In this document: positions 10,492 to 24,623 of the stretch, one piece after another
Layout: each line of letters starts with the position of its first letter
How positions within the stretch are numbered: the first letter of the stretch is position 1
Notes under the pieces: model-generated
Told to the model about the DNA's origin: nothing
Database searches by the model: none
Seen by the model: only the letters and a program-made list of their open reading frames with translations
Program-made: the position numbers and the translations under genes
Assembly: GCA_033782935.1 (NCBI GenBank)
Contig: JAWQEG010000710.1
Coordinates: 6,014,001-6,078,000, forward strand
Direction: 5' to 3'
Source of the DNA: Petrolisthes cinctipes
Taxonomy: Eukaryota; Arthropoda; Malacostraca; Decapoda; Porcellanidae
DNA length: 64,000 nucleotides

Positions 10492-11667
10492 TGCTCCTAG
10501 TTAGAGTATTTTCAAAATACAGGCCCAAAACATTCTGAAAATCGATATTTTAGGTGCCCAAAGTCAATATGTGCATGCATCTTCTGTACCCGTTTATATC
10601 TCAAATTCAGGCTCAAAACACCCGAAAATTCGATATTTTTGGGTCTCAGAAGCGATCTGTACATGCCTACTCAAAGCTAGAATGTTTTCAAAATATAGGC
10701 TCGAAACATGCTAAAAATCGATATTTTAAGTGTCCAAAGTCGATATGTGCATGCATCATCTGTACCCGTTTATATCTCAAATTCAGGATCAAAACACCCT
10801 AAAATTCATATATTTTGGGGTCCCAGAAGTGATCTGTACATGCCTACTTAGTGCTAGAATATTTTCAAAATATAGGCCCAAAACATACTAAAAATCGATA
10901 TTTTAGGTGCCCAAAGTCGATATCTCAATTTCAGGCCCAAAACACCCGAAAATTCGATTTTTTGGGGTCCCAGAAGCGAACTGTACATGCCTACTCAGTG
11001 CTAGAATTTTTTCAAATTACAGGCCCAAAACATACTGAAAATCGATCTTTTAGGTGCCCAAAAGTCGATATGTGGATGCATCTTCCGTACCCGTTTATAT
11101 CCCAAATTCAACCTCAAAACACCCGAAAATTCGATATTTTGGGGTCCCAGAAGCGATCTGCACATGCCTACTCAGTGCTAGAATGTTTTCAAAATATAGG
11201 CTCAAAACATGCTAAAAATCGATATTTTAAGTGTCCAAAGTCGATATGTGCATGCATCATCTGTACCCGTTTATATCTCAAATTCAGGCTCAAAACACCC
11301 GAAAATTCGATATTTTGTAATCCCAGAAGTGATCTGTACATGCCTACTTAGTGCTAGAATATTTTCAAAATATAGGCCCAAAACATGCTAAAAATCGATA
11401 TTTTAGGTGCCCAAATTCGATATCTCAAATTCAGTCCCAAAACACCCGAAAATTAGATATTTTGTGGTCCCAGAAGCGAACTGTACATGCCTCTCCGTGT
11501 TAGAGTATTTTCAAAATACAGGCCCAAAACATAATGAAAATCGATCTTTTAGGTGCACAAAAGTCGATATGTGCATGCATCTTCTGTACCCGTTTATATC
11601 TCAAATTCAGGCTCCAAACACCCGAAAATTCGATATTTTGGTGTCCTAGAAGCGATCTGTACATGCC

Positions 11668-11876
11668 TACTCAGATGCAGGCCCAAAACATGCTCAAAAT
11701 CGATATTTTAGGTGCCCAAAGTCAACATGTGTATGCATCTTCTGCACTCGTTTATATTTTAAGTGTCCAAAGTCGATATGTGCATGCATCTTCTGTACCC
11801 GTTTATATTTCAAATTAAACCTCAAAACACCCGAAAATTCGATAAGTATGGGTCCCAGAAGCGATCTGTACATGTC
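11668..11876 (+). repeat. Aberrant C monomer with 51-bp internal duplication (209 bp)
   Basis: After CTCGTTTATAT at 11748-11757 the sequence jumps back to a D-class TTTAAGTGTCCAAAG segment. It reads again to GTTTATAT and only then continues to the monomer end. The extra 51 bp (11758-11808) has the D-class variants GTCGATATGTGCATG and CTGTACCCG, although the host monomer is C class. The joint falls in shared ATATTT. Confidence 0.85.
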
Positions 11877-12886
11877 TAGTCAGTGCTAAAATGTTTTCAA
11901 AAAATAGGATCAAGACATGCTAAAAATCGATATTTTAAGTGTCCAAAGTCGATATGTGCATGCATCTTCTGTACCCGTTTATATCTCAAATTCTGGTTCA
12001 AAACACCCGAAAATTCGATATTTTTGGGTCCCAGAAGCGATCTGTACATGCCTACTCATTGCTAGAATTTTTTTCAAAATATAAGCTTAAAACATGCTAA
12101 AAATCGATATTTTAAGTGTCCAAAGTCGATATGTGCATGCATCATCTGTACCTGTTTATATCTCAAATTCAGGCTAAAAACATCCGAAAATTCGATATTT
12201 TGGGGTCCCAGAAGTGATCTGTACATGCCTACTTAGTGCTAGAATATTTTCAAAATATAGGCCCAAAACATGCTAAAAATCGATATTTTATGTGCCCAAA
12301 GTCGATATCTGAAATTCAGGCCGAAAACCCCCGAAAATTCGATATTTTGGGGTCCCAGAAGCGATCTGTACATGCCTACTCAGATGCAGCCCCAAAACAT
12401 GCTGAAAATCGATATTTAAGGTGCCCAAAGTCAACATCTGTATGCATCTTCTGCACTCGTTTATATTTCAAATTCAACCTCAAAACACCCGAAAATTCGA
12501 TATGTATGGGTCCCAGAAGCGATCTGTACATGTTTAGTCAGTGCTAGAATGTTTTCAAAATATAGGCTCAAAACATGCTAAAAATCGATATTTTAAGTGT
12601 CCAAAGTCGATATGTGCATGCATCTTCTGTACCTGTTTATATCTCAAATTCAGGTTCAAAACACCCGAAAATTCGATATTTTGGGGTCCCAGAAGCGATC
12701 TGAACATGTCTTCTCCTAGTTAGAGTATTTTCAAAATACAGGCCCAAAACATGCTGAAAATCGATATTTTAGGTGCCCAAAGTCAATATGTGCATGCATC
12801 TTCTGTACCCGTTTATATCTCAAATTCAGGCTCAAAACACCCGAAAATTCGATATTTTGGGGTCCCAGAAGTGATCTGTACATGCC

Positions 12887-13544
12887 TACTTAGTGCTAGA
12901 ATATTTTCAAAATATAGGCCCAAAACATGCTAAAAATCGATATTTTAGGTGCCCAAAGTCGATATCTCAAATTCAGGCCCAAAACACCCGAAAATTCGAT
13001 ATTTTGGGGTCCCAGAAGCGAACTGTACATGCCTACTCCGTGTTAGATTATTTTCAATATACAGGCCCAAAACATACTGAAAATCGATCTTTTAGGTGCC
13101 CAAAAGGCGATATGTGGATGCATCTTCTGTACCCGTTTATATCCCAAATTCAACCTCAAAACACCCGAAAATTCGATATTTTGGGATCCCAGAAGCGATC
13201 TGTACATGCCTACTCAGATGCAGGCCCAAAACATGCTGAAAATCGATATTTTAGGTGCCCAAAGTCAACATGTGTATGCATCTTCTGCACTCGTTTATAT
13301 CTCAAATTCAACCTCAAAACACCTGAAAATTCGATAAGTATGGGTCCCAGAAGCGATCTGTACATGTCTAGTCAGTGCTAGAATGTTTTCAAAATATAGG
13401 CTCAAAACATGCTAAAAATCGATATTTTAAGTGTCCAAAGTCGATATGTGTATGCATCTTCTGTACCCGTTTATATCTCAAATTCAGGTTCAAAACACCC
13501 GAAAATTCGATATTTTTGGGTCCCAGAAGCGATCTGTACATGCC
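12887..13544 (+). repeat. ABCD tetramer (658 bp), first of a 1497-bp repeat
   Basis: Order and bounds: A 12887-13033, B 13034-13210, C 13211-13368, D 13369-13544. The tetramer and the following monomer, which has the rare AGGTGCTTAAAGTC and GCATGCGTCTTC, recur 1497 bp downstream at 14384. Confidence 0.9.
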
Positions 13545-13897
13545 TGCTCCTAGTTAGAGTATTTTCAAAATACAGGCCTAAAACATGCTGAAAATCGATA
13601 TTTTAGGTGCTTAAAGTCAATATGTGCATGCGTCTTCTGTACCCGTTTATATCTCAAATTCAGGCTCAAAACACCTGAAAATTCGGTATTTTTAGGTCCT
13701 AGAAGCGATCTGTACATCCCTACCCCTAGTTAGAATGTTTTCAAGATACAGACCCAAAACATGCTCAAAATCGATATTTTTGGGGCCCAAAAGTCGATAT
13801 GTGCATGCATCTTCTTTACCCGTTTATATCTCAAATTCAGGCTCAAAACACCCGAAAATTCGATATTTTTGGGTCCCAGAAGTGATCTGTACATGCC

Positions 13898-14383
13898 TAC
13901 TTAGTGCTAGAATATTTTCAAAATATAGGCCCAAAATATGCTAAAAATCGATATTTTAGGTGCCCAAAGACGATATTTCAAATTCAGGCCCAAAACACCC
14001 AAACATTCGATATTTTGGGGTCCCAGAGGCGAACTGTACATGCCTAATCCGTGTTAGAGTATTTTCAAAATACAGGCCCAAAACATACTGAAAATCGATC
14101 TTTTAGGTGCCCAAAAGTCGATATGTGCATGCATCTTCTGTACCCGTTTATATCTCAAATTCTGGTTCCAAACACCCGAAAATTTGATATTTTGGGGTGT
14201 CAGAAGCGATCTATCTGTACATGCCTACTCAGATGCAGGCCCAAAACATGCTGGAAATCGATAATTTAAGTGTTCAAAGTCGATATGTGCATGCATCATC
14301 AGTACCCGTTTATATCTCAAATTCAGGCTCAAAACACCCGAAAATTCGATATTTTTGGGTCCCAGAAGTGATCTGTACATGCC
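13898..14383 (+). repeat. 486-bp A-B-C/D block, tandem copy of the next block
   Basis: A 13898-14044, then B with a 4-bp ATCT duplication (GCGATCTATCTG, near 14210), then a C monomer whose second half is D class. The rare markers AAAATATGCTAAAA, AAAGACGATAT, CCAAACATTCG and CCAGAGGCG are shared with 14384-14530 at an offset of 486 bp. This shows a local tandem duplication. Confidence 0.85.
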
Positions 14384-15041
14384 TACTTAGTGCTAGAATA
14401 TTTTCAAAATATAGGCCCAAAATATGCTAAAAATCGATATTTTAGGTGCCCAAAGACGATATATCAAATTCAGGCCCAAAACACCCAAACATTCGATATT
14501 TTGGGGTCCCAGAGGCGAACTGTACATGCCTACTCCGTGTTAGAGTATTTTCAAAATACAGGCCCAAAACATACTGAAAATCGATCTTTTAGGTGCCAAA
14601 AAGTCGATATGTGCATGCATCTTCTGTACCCGTTTATATCACAAATTCAGGTTACAAATACCCGAAAATTTGATATTTTGGGGTCCCAGAAGCGATCTGT
14701 ACATGCCTACTCAGATGCAGGCCCAAAACATGCTGAAAATCGATATTTTAGGTGCCCAAAGTCAACATGTGCATGCATCTTCTGCACTCGTTTATATCTC
14801 AAATTCAACCTCAAAACACCTGAAAATTCGATAAGTATGTTTCCCAGAAGCGATCTGTACATGTCTAGTCAGTGCTAGAATGTTTTCAAAATATAGGCTC
14901 AAAACATGCTAAAAATCGATATTTTAAGTGTCCAAAGTCGATATGTGGATGCATCTTCTGTACCCGTTTATATCTCAAATTCAGGTTCAAAACACCCGAA
15001 AATTCGACATTTTTGGGTCCCAGAAGCGATCTGTACATGCC
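14384..15041 (+). repeat. ABCD tetramer (658 bp)
   Basis: A 14384-14530, B from 14531, C to 14865, D 14866-15041. Its A member is the sister of the A at 13898. Its D member and the following 1.5-kb context match the tetramer at 12887. Confidence 0.9.
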
Positions 15042-16374
15042 TGCTCCTAGTTAGAGTATTTTCAAAATACAGGCCTAAAACATGCTGAAAATCGATATTT
15101 TAGGTGCTTAAAGTCAATATGTGCATGCGTCTTCTGTACCAGTTTATATCTCAAATTCAGGCTCAAAACACCCGAAAATTCGATATTTTGGGGTCCCAGA
15201 AGCTATCTGTACTTGCCTACCCCGTGTTAGAGTATTTTCAAAATACAGGCCCAAAACAAGCTTAAAATCGATATTTTAGGTGACCAAAGTCAATATGTGT
15301 ATGCATCTTCTGCAACCGTTTATATCCCAAATTCAATCTCAAAACACCCGAAAATTCGATATTTTTGGGTCCCAGAAGCGATCTGTACATGCCTACTTAG
15401 TGCTAGAATATTTTCAAAATATAGGCCCAAAACATGCTAGAAATCGATATTTTAGGTGCCCAAAGTCGATATTTCAAATTCAGGCCCAAAACGCCCGAAA
15501 ATTCGGTATTTTGGGGTCCCAGAAGCGAACTGTACATGCCTACTCAGATGCAGGCCCAAAACATGCTGAAAATCGATATTTTATGTGCCCAAAGTCAACA
15601 TGGGTATGCATCTTCTGCACTCGTTTATATATCAAATTCAACCTCAAAACACCCGAAAATTCGATAATTTTGGGACCCAGAAGCGATCTGTACATGTCTA
15701 GTCAGTGCTAGAATTTTTTCAAAATAAAGGCTCAAAACATGCTAAAAATCGATATTTTAAGTGTCCAAAGTCGATATGTGCATGCATTTTCTGTACCCGT
15801 TTAAATCTCAAATTCAGGCTCAAACCACCCGAAAATTCGATATTTTTGGGTCCCAGAAGCGATCTGTACATGCCTACTCCTAGTTAGAGTATTTTCAAAA
15901 TACAATCCAAAAACATGCTGAAAATCGATATTTTAGGTGCCCAAAGTCAATATGTGCATGCATCTTTTGTACCCGTTTATATCTCAAATTCAGGCTCAAA
16001 ACACCCGAAAATTCGGTATTTTTGGGTCCCAGAAGCGATCTGTACATGCCTACTCAGTGCTAGAATATTTTCAAAATATAGGCCCAAAACATGCTAGAAA
16101 TCGATATTTTAGGTGCCCATAGTCGATATCTCAAATTCAGGCCCAAAACACAAGAAAATTTGATATTTTGGGGTCCCAGAAGCAAACTGTACATGCCTAC
16201 TCCGTGTTAGAGTATTTTCAAATTACAGGCCTAAAACATACTGAAAATCGATCTTTTAGGTGCCAAAAAGTCGATATGTGCATGAATCTTCTTTACCCGT
16301 TTATATCTCAAATTCAGGCTCAAAACTCCCGAAAATTTGATATTTTGGGGTCCCAGAAGCGATCTGCACATGCC

Positions 16375-17032
16375 TACTCAGTGCTAGAATATTTTCAAAA
16401 TATAGGCCCAAAACATGCTAAAAATCGATATTTTAGGTGCCCAAAGTCGATATCTCAAATTCTGGCCCAAAACACCCCAAAATTCGATATTTTGGTGTCC
16501 CAGAAGCGATCTGTACATGCCTACTACGTGTTAGAGTATTTTCAATATACAGGCCCAAAATATATTGAAAATCGATCTTTTAGGTGCCCAAAAGTCGATA
16601 TGTGGATGCATCTTCTGTACCCGTTTATATCTCAAATTCAGGCTCCAAACACCCGAAATTTCGATATTTTGGGGTCCCAGAAGCGATCTGTACATGCCTG
16701 CTCAGATGCAGGCCCAAAACATGCTGAAAATCGATATTTTAGGTGCCCAAAGTCAACATGTGTATGCATCTTCTGTACTCGTTTATATCTCAAATTCAAC
16801 CTCAAAACACCCGAAAATCTGATAATTTTGGGTCCCAGAAGCGATCTGTACATGTCTAGTCAGTGCTAGAATGTTTTCAAAATATAGGCTCAACACATGC
16901 TAAAAATCGATATTTTCAGTGTCCAAAGTCGATATGTGCATGCATCTTCTGTACCCGTTTATATCTCAAATTCAGGCTCAAAACACCCGAAAATTCGATA
17001 TTTTTGGGTCCCAGAAGCAATCTGTACATGCT
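16375..17032 (+). repeat. ABCD tetramer (658 bp)
   Basis: A starts at 16375 with TACTCAGTGC rather than TACTTAGTGC. D occupies 16857-17032. Its B member has the AATATACAGG and GTGGATGC variants. It lies in a stretch (15.2-18.9 kb) of otherwise irregular A, D, F and C mixtures. Confidence 0.86.
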
Positions 17033-19044
17033 TACTCAGTGCTAGAATATTTTCAAAATATAGGCCCAAAACATGCTAAAAATCGATATTTTAGGTGCAC
17101 AAAGTCGATATCTCAAATTCAGGCTCAAAACACCCGAAAATTCGATATTTTGGGGTCCCAGAAGCGATCTGTACATGCCTATTCCTAGTTAGAGTATTTT
17201 CAAAATACTGGCTTAAAACATGCTGAAAATCTATATTTTTGGTGCCCAAATTCAATATGTGCATGCATCTTCTGTACCCGTTTATATCTCAAATTCAGGA
17301 TCAAAACACCCGAAAATTCGGTATTTTTGGGTCCTAGAAGCGATCTGTACATCCCTACTCCTAGTTAGAATGTTTTCAAGATACAGACCCAAAATATGCT
17401 CAAAATCGATATTTTAGGTGCCCAAAAGTCGATATGTGCATGCATCTTCTGTACCCGTTTATATCTCAAATTCAGGCTCAAAACACCCGAAAATTCGATA
17501 TTTTGGTGTCCCAGAAGCGATCTGTACATGCCTACTCAGTGCTAGAATATTTTCAAAATATAGGCCTAAAACATGCTAAAAATCGATATTTTAGGTGCCC
17601 AAAGTCGATATCTCAAATTCAGGCCAAAAACACCCGAAAATTCGATATTTTGGGGTCCCAGAAGCGATCTGTACATGCCTACTCAGAGTGCAGGCCCAAA
17701 ACATGCTGAAAATCGATATTTTATGTGCCCAAAGTCAACATGTGTATGCATCTTCTGCACTCGTTTATATCTCAAATTCAACCTCAAAACACCCGAAAAT
17801 TCGATAATTTTGGGTCCCAGAAGCGATCTGTACATGTCTAGTCAGTGCTAGAATTTTTTCAAAATAAAGGCTCAAAACATGCTAATAATCGATGTTTTAA
17901 GTGTCCAAAGTCGATATGTGCATGCATCTTCTGTACCCGTTTATATCTCAAATTCAGGCTCAAAACACCCGAAAATTCGATATTTTTGGGTCCCAGAAGC
18001 GATCTGTACATGCCTACTCCTAGTTAGAGTATTTTCAAAATACAGGCCCAAAACATGCTGAAAATCGATATTTTAGGTGCCCAAAGTCAATATGTGAATG
18101 TATCTTCTGTACCCGTTTATATCTCAAAATCAGGCTCAAAACACCCGAAAATTCGGTATTTTTGGGTTCTAGAAGCGATCTGTACATCACTACTCCTAGT
18201 TAGAATGTTTTCAAGATACAGACCCAAAACATGCTCAAAATCGATAATTTAGGTGCCCAAAAGTCGATATGTGCATCCATCTTCTGTACCCGTTTATATC
18301 TCAAATTCAGGCTCAAAACACCCGAAAATTCGATATTTTGGGGTCCCAGAAGCGATCTGTACATGCCTACTCAGTGCTAGAATATTTTCAAAATGTAGGC
18401 CCAAAACATGCTAAAAATCGATATTTTAGGTGCCCAAAGTCGGTATCTCAAATTCATGCCCAAAACACCCAAAAATTCGATATTTTGGGGTCCCAGAAGC
18501 GATCTGTACATGTCTACTCCGTGTTAGAGTATTTTCAATATACAGGCCCAAAACATATTGAAAATCGATCTTTTAGGTTCCCAAAAGTCGATATGTGGAT
18601 GCATCTTCTGTACCCGTTTATATCTCAAATTCAGGATCAAAACACCCGAAAATTCGATATTTTTAGGGTCCCAGAAGCGATCTGTACTTGCCTACTCCGT
18701 GTTAGAGTATTTTCAAAATACAGGCCCAAAACAAGCTGAAAATCGATATTTTAGGTGACCAAAGTCAATATGTGTATGCGTTTTCTGCACCCGTTTATAT
18801 CCCAAATTCAACCTCAAAACACTCGAAAATTCGATATTTTTGGGTCCCAGAAGCGATCTGTACATGCCTACTCAGTGCTAGAATGTTTTCAAAATATAGG
18901 CTCAAAACATGCTAAAAATCGATATTTTAAGTGTCCAAAGTCGATATGTTCATGCATCATCTGTACCCGTTTATATCTCAAATTCAGGCTCGAAACACCC
19001 GAAAATTCGATATTTTGGGGTCCCAGAAGTGATCTGTACATGCC

Positions 19045-19702
19045 TACTTAGTGCTAGAATTTTTTCAAAATATAGGCATAAAACATGCTAAAAATCGATA
19101 TTTTAGGTGCCCAAAATCGATATCTCAGATACAGGCCCAAAACACCCGAAAATTCGATATTTTGGGGTCCCAGAAGCGAACTGTACATGCCTACTCCGTG
19201 TTAGAGTATTTTCAAAATACAGGCCCAAAACATACTGAAAATCGATCTTTTAGGTGCCCAAAAGTCGATATGTGCATGTATCTTCTGTACCCGTTTATAT
19301 CTCAAATTCAGGCTCGAAACACCCAAAAATTCGATATTTTGGGGTCCCAGAAGCGATTTGTACATGCCTGCTCAGATGCAGGCCCAAAACATGCTGAAAA
19401 TCGATATTATAGGTGCCCAAAGTCAACATGTGTATGCATCTTCTGCACTCGTTTATATCTCAAATTCAACCTCAAAACACCCAAAAATTCGATAATTTTG
19501 GGTCCCAGAAGCGATCTGTACATGTCTAGTCAGTGCTAGAATGTTTTCAAAATATAGGCTCAAAACATGCTAAAAATCGATATTTTAAGTGTCCAAAGTC
19601 GATATGTGCATGCATCTTCTGAACCCGTTTATATCTAAAATTCAGGCTCAAAATACCGTAAAATTCGATATTTTTGGGTCCCAGAACCTATCGGTACATG
19701 TC
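19045..19702 (+). repeat. ABCD tetramer (658 bp)
   Basis: A begins at 19045 and D occupies 19527-19702. The A member carries the rare TATAGGCATAAAAC and CTCAGATACAGG. This E-D-A-B-C-D haplotype (about 18.7-19.7 kb) recurs with small changes at about 23.6-24.6, 31.1-32.1 and 38.8-39.8 kb. Confidence 0.87.
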
Positions 19703-22700
19703 TAGTCAGTGCTAGAATGTTTTCAAAATATAGGCTCAAAACATGCTAAAAATTGATATTTTAAGTGTCCAAAGTCGATATGTGCATGCTTCTTAAAAAC
19801 CCGTTTATATCTTAAATTCAGGCTCAAAACACCCGAAAATTCGATATTTTTGGGTCCCAGAAGCGATCTGTACATGCCTACTCCTAGTTAGAGTATTTTC
19901 AAAATACAGGCCCGAAACATGCTGAAAATCGATATTTTAGGAGCCCAAAGTCAATTAGTGTATTCATCTTCTGTACCCGTTTATATCACAAATTCATGGT
20001 CAAAACACCCGAAAATTCGGTATTTTTGGGTCCTAGAAGCGATCTGTACATCTCTACTCCTAGTTAGAATGTTTTCATGATACAGACCCAAAACATGCTC
20101 AAAATCGATATTTTAGGTGCCCAAAAGTCAATATGTGCATGCATCTTCTGTACCCGTTTATATCTTAAATTCAGGCTCAAAACACGAGAAAATTCGATAT
20201 TTCGGGGTCCCAGAAGCGATCTGTACATGCCTACTCAGTGCTAGAATATTTTAAAAATATAGGCCCAAAACATGCTAAAATCGATATTTTAGGTGCCCAA
20301 AGTCGATATCTCAAATTCAAGCCCAAAACACCCAAAAATTCGATATTTTGGGGTCCCAGAAGTGACCTGTACATGCCTACTTAGCGCTAGAATATTTTCA
20401 AAATATAGGCCTATAACATGCTAAAAATAGATATTTTAGGTGCCCAAAGTCGATATCTCAAATTCAGCCCCAAAAAAAACAAAAATTCGATATTTTGGGG
20501 TCCCAGAAGCGATCTGTACATGCCTACTCCGTGTTAGAGTATTTTCAATATACAGGCCCAAAACATATTGAAAATCGATCATTTAGGCGCCCAAAAGTCG
20601 ATATGAGGATGCATCTTCTGTAAACGTTTATATCTCAAATTCAGGCTCAAAACACCCGAAAATTCGATATTTTGGGGTCCCAGAAGCGATCTGTACTTGC
20701 CTCTTCCGTGTTGGAGTATTTTTTTAAGATACAGGCCCAAAACAAGCTGAAAATCGATATTTTAGGTGACCAAAGTCAATATATGTATGCATCTTTTGCA
20801 CCCGTTTATATCCCAAATTCAACCTCAAAACACCCGAAAATTCGATATTTCTGGGTCCCAGAAGCGATCTGTACATGCCTACTCAGTGCTAGAATGTTCT
20901 CAAAATATTGGCTCAAAATATGCTAAAAATCGATATTTTAAGTGTCCAAAGTCGATATGTGAATGCATCATCTGTACCCGTTTATATCTCAAATTCAGGC
21001 TCAAAACACCCGAAAATTCGATATTTTGGGGTCCCAGAAGCGATCTGTACTTGCCTACTCCGTGTTAGAGTATTTTCAAAATACAGGCCCAAAACAAGCT
21101 GAAAATCGATATTTTAGGTGACCAAAGTCAATATGTGTATGCATCTTCTGCACCCGTTTATATCCCAAATTCAACCTCAAAACACTCGAAAATTCGATAT
21201 TTTTGGGTCCCAGAAGCGATCTGTACATGCCTACTCAGTGCTGGAATGTTTTCAAAATATAGGCTCAAAACATGTTAAAAATCGATATTTTAAGTGTCCA
21301 AAGTCGATATGTGCATGCATTTTCTGTACCCGTTTATATCTCAAATTCAGGCTCAAAACACTCGTAAATTCGATATTTTTGGGTCCCAGAAGCGATCTGT
21401 ACATGCCTACTCCTAGTTAGAGTATTTTCAAAATACAGGCTGAAAACATGCTAAAAATCGATATTTTAAGTGTCCAAAGTAGATATGTGCATGCATCTTC
21501 TGTACCCGTTTATATCTCAAATTCAGGCTCAAAACACCCGAAAATTCGATATTTTTGGGTCCCAGAAGCGATCTGTACATGCCTACTCCTAGTTAGAGTA
21601 TTTTCAAAATACAGGCCCGAAACATGCTGAAAATCGATATTTTAGGAGCCCAAAGTCAATATGTGTATTCATCTTCTGTACGCGTTTATATCACAAATTC
21701 AGGGTCAAAACACCCGAAAATTCGGTATTTTTGGGTCCTAGAAGCGATCTGTACATCTCTACTCCTAGTTAGAATGTTTTCATGATACAGACCCAAAACA
21801 TGCTCAAAATCGATATTTTAGGTGCCCAAAAGTCAATATGTGCATGCATCTTCTGTGCCCGTTTATATCTTAAATTCAGGCTCAAAACACCCGAAAATTC
21901 GATATTTTGGGGTCCCAGAAGCGATCTGTACATGCCTACTCAGTGCTAGAATATTTTAAAAATATAGGCCCAAAACATGCTAAAAATCGATATTTTAGGT
22001 GCCCAAAGTCGATAACTCAAATTCAAGCCCAAAACACCCAAAAATTCGATATTTTGGGGTCCCAGAAGCGATCTGTACATGCCTACTCAGTGCTAGAATG
22101 TTTTCAAAATATAGGCCTAAAACATGCTAAAAATCGATATTTTAGGTGCCCAAAGTCGAAATCTCAAATTCAGCCCATAAAAAAACAAAAATTCGATATT
22201 TTGGGGTCCGAGAAGCGATCTGTACATGCCTACTCCGTGTTAGAGTATTTTCAAAATACAGGCCCAAAACATACTGAAAATCGATCTTTTAGGTGCTTAA
22301 AAGTCGATATGTGCATGCATCTTCTGTACCCGTTTATATCTCAAATTCAGGCTCAAAACACCCGAAAATTCGATAGTTTGGGGTCCCAGAAGCGATCTGT
22401 ACATGCCTACTCCTAGTTAGAGTATTTTTAAAATACAGGCCCGAAACATGCTGAAAATCGATATTTTAGGAGCCCAAAGTCAATATGTGCATGCATCTTT
22501 TGTACCCGTTTATATCACAAATTCAGGGTCAAAACACCCGAAAATTCGGTATTTTTGGGTCCTAGAAGCGATCTGTACATCTCTACTCCTAGTTAGAATG
22601 TTTTCATGATACAGACCCAAAACATGCTCAAAATCGATATTTTAGGTGACCAAAAGTCAATATGTGCATGCATCTTCTGTGCCCGTTTATATCTTAAATT

Positions 22701-23965
22701 CAGGCTCAAAACACCCGAAAATTCGATATTTTGGGGTCCCAGAAGCGATCTGTACATGCCTACTCAGTGCTAGAATATTTTAAAAATATAGGCCCAAAAC
22801 ATGCTAAAAATCGATATTTTAGGTGCCCAAAGTCGATATCTCAAATTCAAGCCCAAAACACCCAAAAATTCGATATTTTGGGGTCCCAGAAGCGATCTGT
22901 ACATGCCTACTCCGTGTTAGAGTATTTTCAAAATAGAGGCCCAAAACATACTGAAAATCGATCTTTTAGGTGCTTAAAAGTCGATATGTGCATGCATCTT
23001 CTGTACCCGTTTATATCTCAAATTCAGGCTCAAAACACCCGAAAATTCGATAGTTTGGGGTCCCAGAAGCGATCTGTACATGCCTACTCCTAGTTAGAGT
23101 ATTTTTAAAATACAGGCCCGAAACATGCTGAAAATCGATATTTTAGGAGCCCAAAGTCAATATGTGCATGCATCTTTTGCACACGTTTATATCACAAATT
23201 CAGGGTCAAAACACCCGAAAATTCGGTATTTTTGGGTCCTAGAAGCGATCTGTACATCCCTACTCCTAGTTAGAATGTTTTCATGATACAGACCCAAAAC
23301 ATGCTCAAAATCGATATTTTAGGTGCCCAAAAGTCAATATGTGCATGCATCTTCTGTAAACGTTTATATCTCAAATTCAGGCTCAAAACACCCGAAAATT
23401 CAATATTTTTGGGTCCCAGAAGCAATCTGTACATTCCTACTCAGTGCTAGAATGTTTTCTAAATATTGGCTCAAAATATGCTAAAAATCGATATTTTATG
23501 TGTCCAAAGTCGATATGTGAATGCATCATCTGTACCCGTTTATATCTCAAATTCAGGCTCAAAACACCCGAAAATTCGATATTTTGGGGTCCCAGAAGCG
23601 ATCTGTACTTGCCTACTCCGTGTTAGAGTATTTTCAAAATACAGGCCCAAAACAAGCTGAAAATCGATATTTTAGGTGACCAAAGTCAATATGTGTATGC
23701 ATCTTCTGCACCCGTTTATATCCCAAATTCAACCTCAAAACACTCGAAAATTCGATATTTTTGGGTCCCAGAAGCGATCTGTACATGCCTACTCAGTGCT
23801 GGAATGTTTTCAAAATAAAGGCTCAAAACATGCTAAAAATCGATATTTTAAGTGTCCAAAGTCGAAATGTGCATGCATCATCTGTACCCGTTTATATCTC
23901 AAATTCAGGCTCGAAACACCCGAAAATTCGATATTTTGGGGTCCCAGAAGTGATCTGTACATGCC

Positions 23966-24623
23966 TACTTAGTGCTAGAATATTTTCAAAATATAGGCAT
24001 AAAACATGCTAAAAATCGATATTTTAGGTGCCCAAAATCGATATATCAGAAACAGGCCCAAAACACCCGAAAATTAGATATTTTGGGGTCCCAGAAGCGA
24101 ACTGTACATGCCTACTCAGTATTAGAGTATTTTCAAAATACAGGCCCAAAACATACTGAAAATCGATCTTTTAGGTGCCCAAAAGTCGATATGTGCATGT
24201 ATCTTCTGTACCCGTTTATATATCAAATTCAGGCTCCAAACACCCGAAAATTCGATATTTTGGGGTCCCAGAAGCGATTTGTAAATGCCTGCTCAGATGC
24301 AGGCCCAAAACATGCTGAAAATCGATATTTTAGGTGCCCAAAGTCAACATGTGTATGCATCTTCTGCACTCGTTTATATCTCAAATTCAACCTCAAAACA
24401 CCCGAAAATCCGATAATTTTGGGTCCCTGATGCGATCTGTACATGTCTAGTCAGTGCTAGAATGTTTTCAAAATATTGACTCAAAAAATGCTAAAAATCG
24501 ATATTTTAAGTGTCCAAAGTCGATATGTGCATGCATCTTCTGTACCTGTTTATATCTCAAATTCAGGCTCAAAACACCCGAAAATTCGATATTTTTGGGT
24601 CCCAGAAGCGATCTGTACATGCC
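23966..24623 (+). repeat. ABCD tetramer inside 7455-bp copy 1
   Basis: A begins at 23966 and D occupies 24448-24623. The D member has the rare TATTGACTCAAAAAATGC, and C ends GGGTCCCTGATGCG. Both marks recur in the partner tetramer at 31421. Confidence 0.87.

Noticed and set aside
16168..16869. Open frame of about 233 codons with cysteine-rich repeats
   Set aside because: The CPKS and CTRLYLKF motifs are translations of GTGCCCAAAAGTC and CTGTACTCGTTTATATC repeat landmarks. Neighbouring copies are broken by ordinary repeat variants.
24229..24444. Open frames on the minus strand (also 26239-26454, 31684-31899 and 33694-33909)
   Set aside because: They are antisense shadows of B/C monomers, repeated only because the satellite is repeated.
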